From positions 1 to 10,721 of the forward strand of contig CANETR010000024.1 in the NCBI GenBank assembly GCA_947441325.1: 10,721 bases of DNA. Direction: 5' to 3'. Origin of the DNA: Saprospiraceae bacterium (GTDB taxonomy: Bacteria > Bacteroidota > Bacteroidia > Chitinophagales > Saprospiraceae). This document shows positions 8,307-10,721 of the stretch, one piece after another. Made by a program: the position numbers and the translations under genes. The notes under the pieces were generated by a model. It made no database searches. It saw only the letters and a program-made list of their open reading frames with translations, and had not been told where the DNA came from. How positions within the stretch are numbered: position 1 is the first letter of the stretch; the number at the start of each line of letters is the position of its first letter.

Positions 8307-9086
8307 ATGGACTTTATTCACTACCTATTGGGGGACGATCTTGCAGCTGCAGGATTTGTAATATTAAACCTTATTATCATAGAGAGTTTACTATCTGTTG
8401 ACAATGCTGCGGTATTAGCTACTATGGTGATGGACCTACCTGAAGAACAGCGCCCTCGGGCACTAAAATGGGGTATCGTAGGCGCCTACCTTTTCAGAGG
8501 ATTGGCCTTATTATTTGCAAGTCTGCTTATCAAAATCTGGTGGCTCAAAGTTATAGGCGGTCTTTACCTTTTATACTTATGCATTGATTATTTCATTACT
8601 AAGTCGACACCCGATGAAAAAGATGACCTGATCAATAAAAAAGAAAACTTTTTCTACAAAAAAACCTTTGGTCTGATGGGCCCCTTTTGGGCAACGGTTG
8701 CCATGGTTGAAATTATGGACCTCGCCTTTTCTATCGACAATGTATTTGCTGCTGCAGCGCTTACCAACAATATGTTCCTTATCTGCACGGGCGTTTTTAT
8801 AGGTATATTGGCGATGCGTTTTGTGGCGCAAAGTTTTGTAAACCTTATGCAGCGTTTTCCTTTTCTAGAAACTGCCGCCTTTGTGGTGATAGGCATATTG
8901 GGTCTAAAACTCAGCATGGCACTCTACACTCATTTTTATAAAGACAGTCACGATTTTGCTAAAATTCTAGAAAGCGAACATACCGATCTCTGGATTTCAA
9001 TTGGCACTATTTTGGTTTTCTTTTTACCTATCCTAAGTTCTATACTACTTGGTTACCCGAGGGCTAAAAATAATTCAACGAAATAA
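8307..9086 (+). CDS. TerC-family integral membrane protein (probable metal ion transporter)
   Basis: Complete 259-residue polytopic inner-membrane protein of the TerC family. The signature acidic repeats are both present: E26-S-L-L-S-V-D-N (26-33) in the first half and E135...D138...S142-I-D-N (135-145) in the second, the internal duplication expected to line a metal pathway. About seven hydrophobic segments are visible (roughly 15-40, 56-76, 80-97, 125-150, 155-175, 186-206 and 229-249), with a charged loop at 100-118. Family members are linked to tellurium resistance, to manganese efflux, and in Bacillus to supplying metal to exported proteins; the ion here cannot be read from sequence. No yybP-ykoY-like riboswitch fits in the 43-bp gap upstream. 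It lies 33 bp before an exported hydrolase-like gene, probably in the same transcript. TerC itself is not distinguished from its paralogues, so no symbol is given. Confidence 0.92.
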   Translation: MDFIHYLLGDDLAAAGFVILNLIIIESLLSVDNAAVLATMVMDLPEEQRPRALKWGIVGAYLFRGLALLFASLLIKIWWLKVIGGLYLLYLCIDYFITKSTPDEKDDLINKKENFFYKKTFGLMGPFWATVAMVEIMDLAFSIDNVFAAAALTNNMFLICTGVFIGILAMRFVAQSFVNLMQRFPFLETAAFVVIGILGLKLSMALYTHFYKDSHDFAKILESEHTDLWISIGTILVFFLPILSSILLGYPRAKNNSTK

Positions 9087-9119
9087 TCCATTACACTTGA
9101 CATATAAACAGACTGTTCT

Positions 9120-10370
9120 ATGAGAATGCTTATTGCAATATTGACACTCTGTTTTGCTAATAGCATCCTAGGGCAGTACACTACACGCATCACTCATGAG
9201 AGCATTTTAATTTTGCCCGAGGATTATGACCCCGCTGTCTCCTATCCTGTTGTCGTAATGCTTCCCTTCACAGGCGGGGATGCCGAGTATATGTACAATG
9301 CCTATGCCTACGAGGCAGGTTCCGGATCGGCTACTCTTCAGGAAAAACTTACGGCCATTCTCAATGTTTTCAATGCCAACAGGCCCGAAAGCCCAAGAAA
9401 ATTTGCAGTAATGCTACCCAAAGGCACAGGCAGTCGTAAAGACCATTCCTGGAGGGGTTTCGAAATGTGTTTTCTGCGTTACGAGGAAAGAGTATTGAAA
9501 GACCTTCAAAAATTTTCCCAACTCTACAATCTCGATACAAGTCGTATTTACCTGAGTGGTGTATCCTTGGGCGGCGACCTCAGCTGGGCTTTGAGCCTAA
9601 GAAATCCTGAAATATTTGCCGGTGCTGTGGTGATGGGGAGCCGCTGCAGCTACCCTCCTCCCAGAGGTACCCTGCAACAAATGTTTGACAAAAACTATGC
9701 TTTTTTCATGACAATGGGTATGAAAGAGGCAAATGACAGGCTTACAGGCATGCGCTATTCCCGTAAACAGCTTGACAGCATGCAGGTACTCAATATTTAC
9801 AAGGAAATGCCCGATTTATATCACAACAAAGCCCCATTATGGCTTTTTTTGGAAGGTGTAGATTACCTGCTTTCGGTAAAACACAAAATTAGGGAGATAA
9901 AAGAGGTTGGTGAAAATGTAAGTATAAAAACAGTCGGTGTTTACGAAGGTGATCTCGAAATCAATTATTACGACAGAAATAAAGAAAACCAAGATATTAC
10001 ACTTAATGGCGATGGTGTATTTACGCCCTATCATTCCGAATTCATCTCCGGCGTCGGTCTCGAGATTACACAAACAGGGCCATCAAAAATCAATGTTCGG
10101 CTCATGCACAACGAATTGCCTGCCATTGCTGCTTACACCGCCGAAAGCGGCACAGACGGTGCAGAATCAGTAGACATTACCTTCTTTGAACAGGAAATAA
10201 AGGGTTACAAATACAGAGGTAGCTACGAGGGCGAAATTGACATGAAAATACATGGCTCACTCAGTATGAGTCCGCCAGAGAAATTTATAAGCATTAGTTT
10301 CGATGTTTATAAATCTGCCACGCCCGAAAAATGGGTTACCTATACCTTCTTTGCTAAAATTGAAGACTGA
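9120..10370 (+). CDS. Exported alpha/beta-hydrolase-fold protein, esterase-like, with extra C-terminal region
   Basis: Complete 416-residue protein with a signal peptide (residues 1-18, cleavage expected after ILG before QYT), so periplasmic or secreted; no lipobox. The body resembles esterases of the PHB-depolymerase/feruloyl-esterase type: a strand then LPFTGG (48-53) at the oxyanion-hole position, LPKGTG (99-104), and a nucleophile elbow GVSLGG with Ser149. A strand ending WLFLEGVD offers Asp248 as the acid. The strand that should then carry the catalytic His (about 268-285, VGVYEGDLEINYY) contains none; H305 is the nearest downstream candidate. Residues about 290-416 are beta-rich and unlike the catalytic core; I do not recognise that region. 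The start at 9120 gives a good n-region; Met3 (9126) is an alternative. No promoter element is seen in the 33-bp gap after the TerC gene, suggesting co-transcription. The fold is likely; the substrate, and whether it is active, are unknown. Confidence 0.85.
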   Translation: MRMLIAILTLCFANSILGQYTTRITHESILILPEDYDPAVSYPVVVMLPFTGGDAEYMYNAYAYEAGSGSATLQEKLTAILNVFNANRPESPRKFAVMLPKGTGSRKDHSWRGFEMCFLRYEERVLKDLQKFSQLYNLDTSRIYLSGVSLGGDLSWALSLRNPEIFAGAVVMGSRCSYPPPRGTLQQMFDKNYAFFMTMGMKEANDRLTGMRYSRKQLDSMQVLNIYKEMPDLYHNKAPLWLFLEGVDYLLSVKHKIREIKEVGENVSIKTVGVYEGDLEINYYDRNKENQDITLNGDGVFTPYHSEFISGVGLEITQTGPSKINVRLMHNELPAIAAYTAESGTDGAESVDITFFEQEIKGYKYRGSYEGEIDMKIHGSLSMSPPEKFISISFDVYKSATPEKWVTYTFFAKIED

Positions 10371-10371
10371 A

Positions 10372-10721
10372 CTAAATTTTGTGGTTATTACTCAATTTCA
10401 GTTCATGTATTTCCTCAGCAGTCATCTGTCTCAAGTGCGGCAACCAAAGTTTCATATACTCGGCTTGTGCATCGTAACGTCGGCTTTGGGTCTGCGGATT
10501 AAAATATCTGTCTTCTCTGGGGTCGTTGCCTAAGCCGGCAACATAAAGCCAATTTACCCAATTACTCGTTGGGTCATAGTCAATCAGCTGCGACTCAAAA
10601 TACTCGGCCCCGATTTGCCAATTAATTTTAAGGTCGTTTACCAAATAAGAAGCTACATTTTGACGGCCCCTGTTCGACATAAAACCAGTAAGTTTCAACT
10701 CCGTCATATTGGCATCTATAA
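10372..10721 (-). CDS. DASH-type cryptochrome/photolyase, C-terminal part only
   Basis: C-terminal 116 codons of a flavoprotein of the cryptochrome/photolyase family. The gene runs off the right edge; its reading frame stays open through [12 protein letters not shown], so the Met at 10707 is internal and not the start. The segment holds the conserved FAD-binding stretch [11 protein letters not shown] and then [11 protein letters not shown], followed by [13 protein letters not shown] and the tail [10 protein letters not shown]. This combination is typical of cry-DASH proteins, which bind FAD and repair cyclobutane dimers mainly in single-stranded DNA. The protein ends soon after the catalytic domain ([10 protein letters not shown]), with no long extension. 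The TAG stop (10374-10372) faces the hydrolase TGA across one base. The family is firm; the DASH subgroup is judged from these C-terminal motifs alone. Confidence 0.9.
   Translation of the reverse strand, partial: IDANMTELKLTGFMSNRGRQNVASYLVNDLKINWQIGAEYFESQLIDYDPTSNWVNWLYVAGLGNDPREDRYFNPQTQSRRYDAQAEYMKLWLPHLRQMTAEEIHELKLSNNHKI

Noticed and set aside
10303..10533. 76-codon plus-strand frame bridging the hydrolase end and the cryptochrome
   Set aside because: It is off-frame to the hydrolase and antisense to the well-conserved cryptochrome C-terminus, so it is a shadow.
1..10721. CRISPR array, insertion sequence, tRNA, rRNA or phage remnant
   Set aside because: No regularly spaced direct repeats, transposase-like or integrase-like frames, or cloverleaf/rRNA segments were seen; coding genes fill almost the whole window.

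Overview
The window is a chromosomal stretch from a member of the Bacteroidota. Three things point there. Several gene starts are preceded by the TAnnTTTG -7 element typical of that phylum (once with a TTTG -33 box 19 bp upstream). Shine-Dalgarno sequences are absent and A-rich leaders are used instead. The protein families are also characteristic: a very long alpha-2-macroglobulin with an N-terminal helical extension, a Pif1-like helicase ending in a RecQ-type helix-turn-helix, and a DASH cryptochrome. I cannot assign a genus.

Layout. Positions 1-6097, minus strand: one huge secreted alpha-2-macroglobulin-like protein (2032 codons visible, C-terminal end just off the left edge) with an intact CSEQ thioester motif. 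Nearly all the small open frames on the opposite strand here are shadows of it. 6098-6207: a short intergenic gap with a candidate promoter. 6208-7920, minus strand: a complete Pif1/RecD2-like superfamily 1 DNA helicase with a C-terminal helix-turn-helix. 7921-8122: a divergent control region with promoters facing both ways and a palindrome between them. 8123-8263, plus strand: a 46-residue Lys/Cys-rich protein with a well-formed promoter of its own. 8307-9086: a TerC-family integral membrane protein. 9120-10370: an exported alpha/beta-hydrolase-fold protein with an extra beta-rich C-terminal region. 10372-10721, minus strand: the C-terminal part of a DASH-type cryptochrome/photolyase, convergent with the hydrolase and separated from it by one base.

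How the genes fit together. The plus-strand trio (small Cys-rich protein, TerC protein, exported hydrolase-like protein) is closely spaced (43 and 33 bp gaps) and is probably partly or wholly co-transcribed. TerC proteins are linked to metal handling, in some bacteria to metal supply for exported proteins, so a possible metal-binding peptide on one side and an exported protein on the other is suggestive but unproven. The alpha-2-macroglobulin and the helicase share orientation but have unrelated roles (envelope protease defence, DNA maintenance). No mobile element, CRISPR array, rRNA or tRNA is evident. The region reads as ordinary core genome, and the least explained elements are the 46-residue protein and the hydrolase's missing catalytic histidine.
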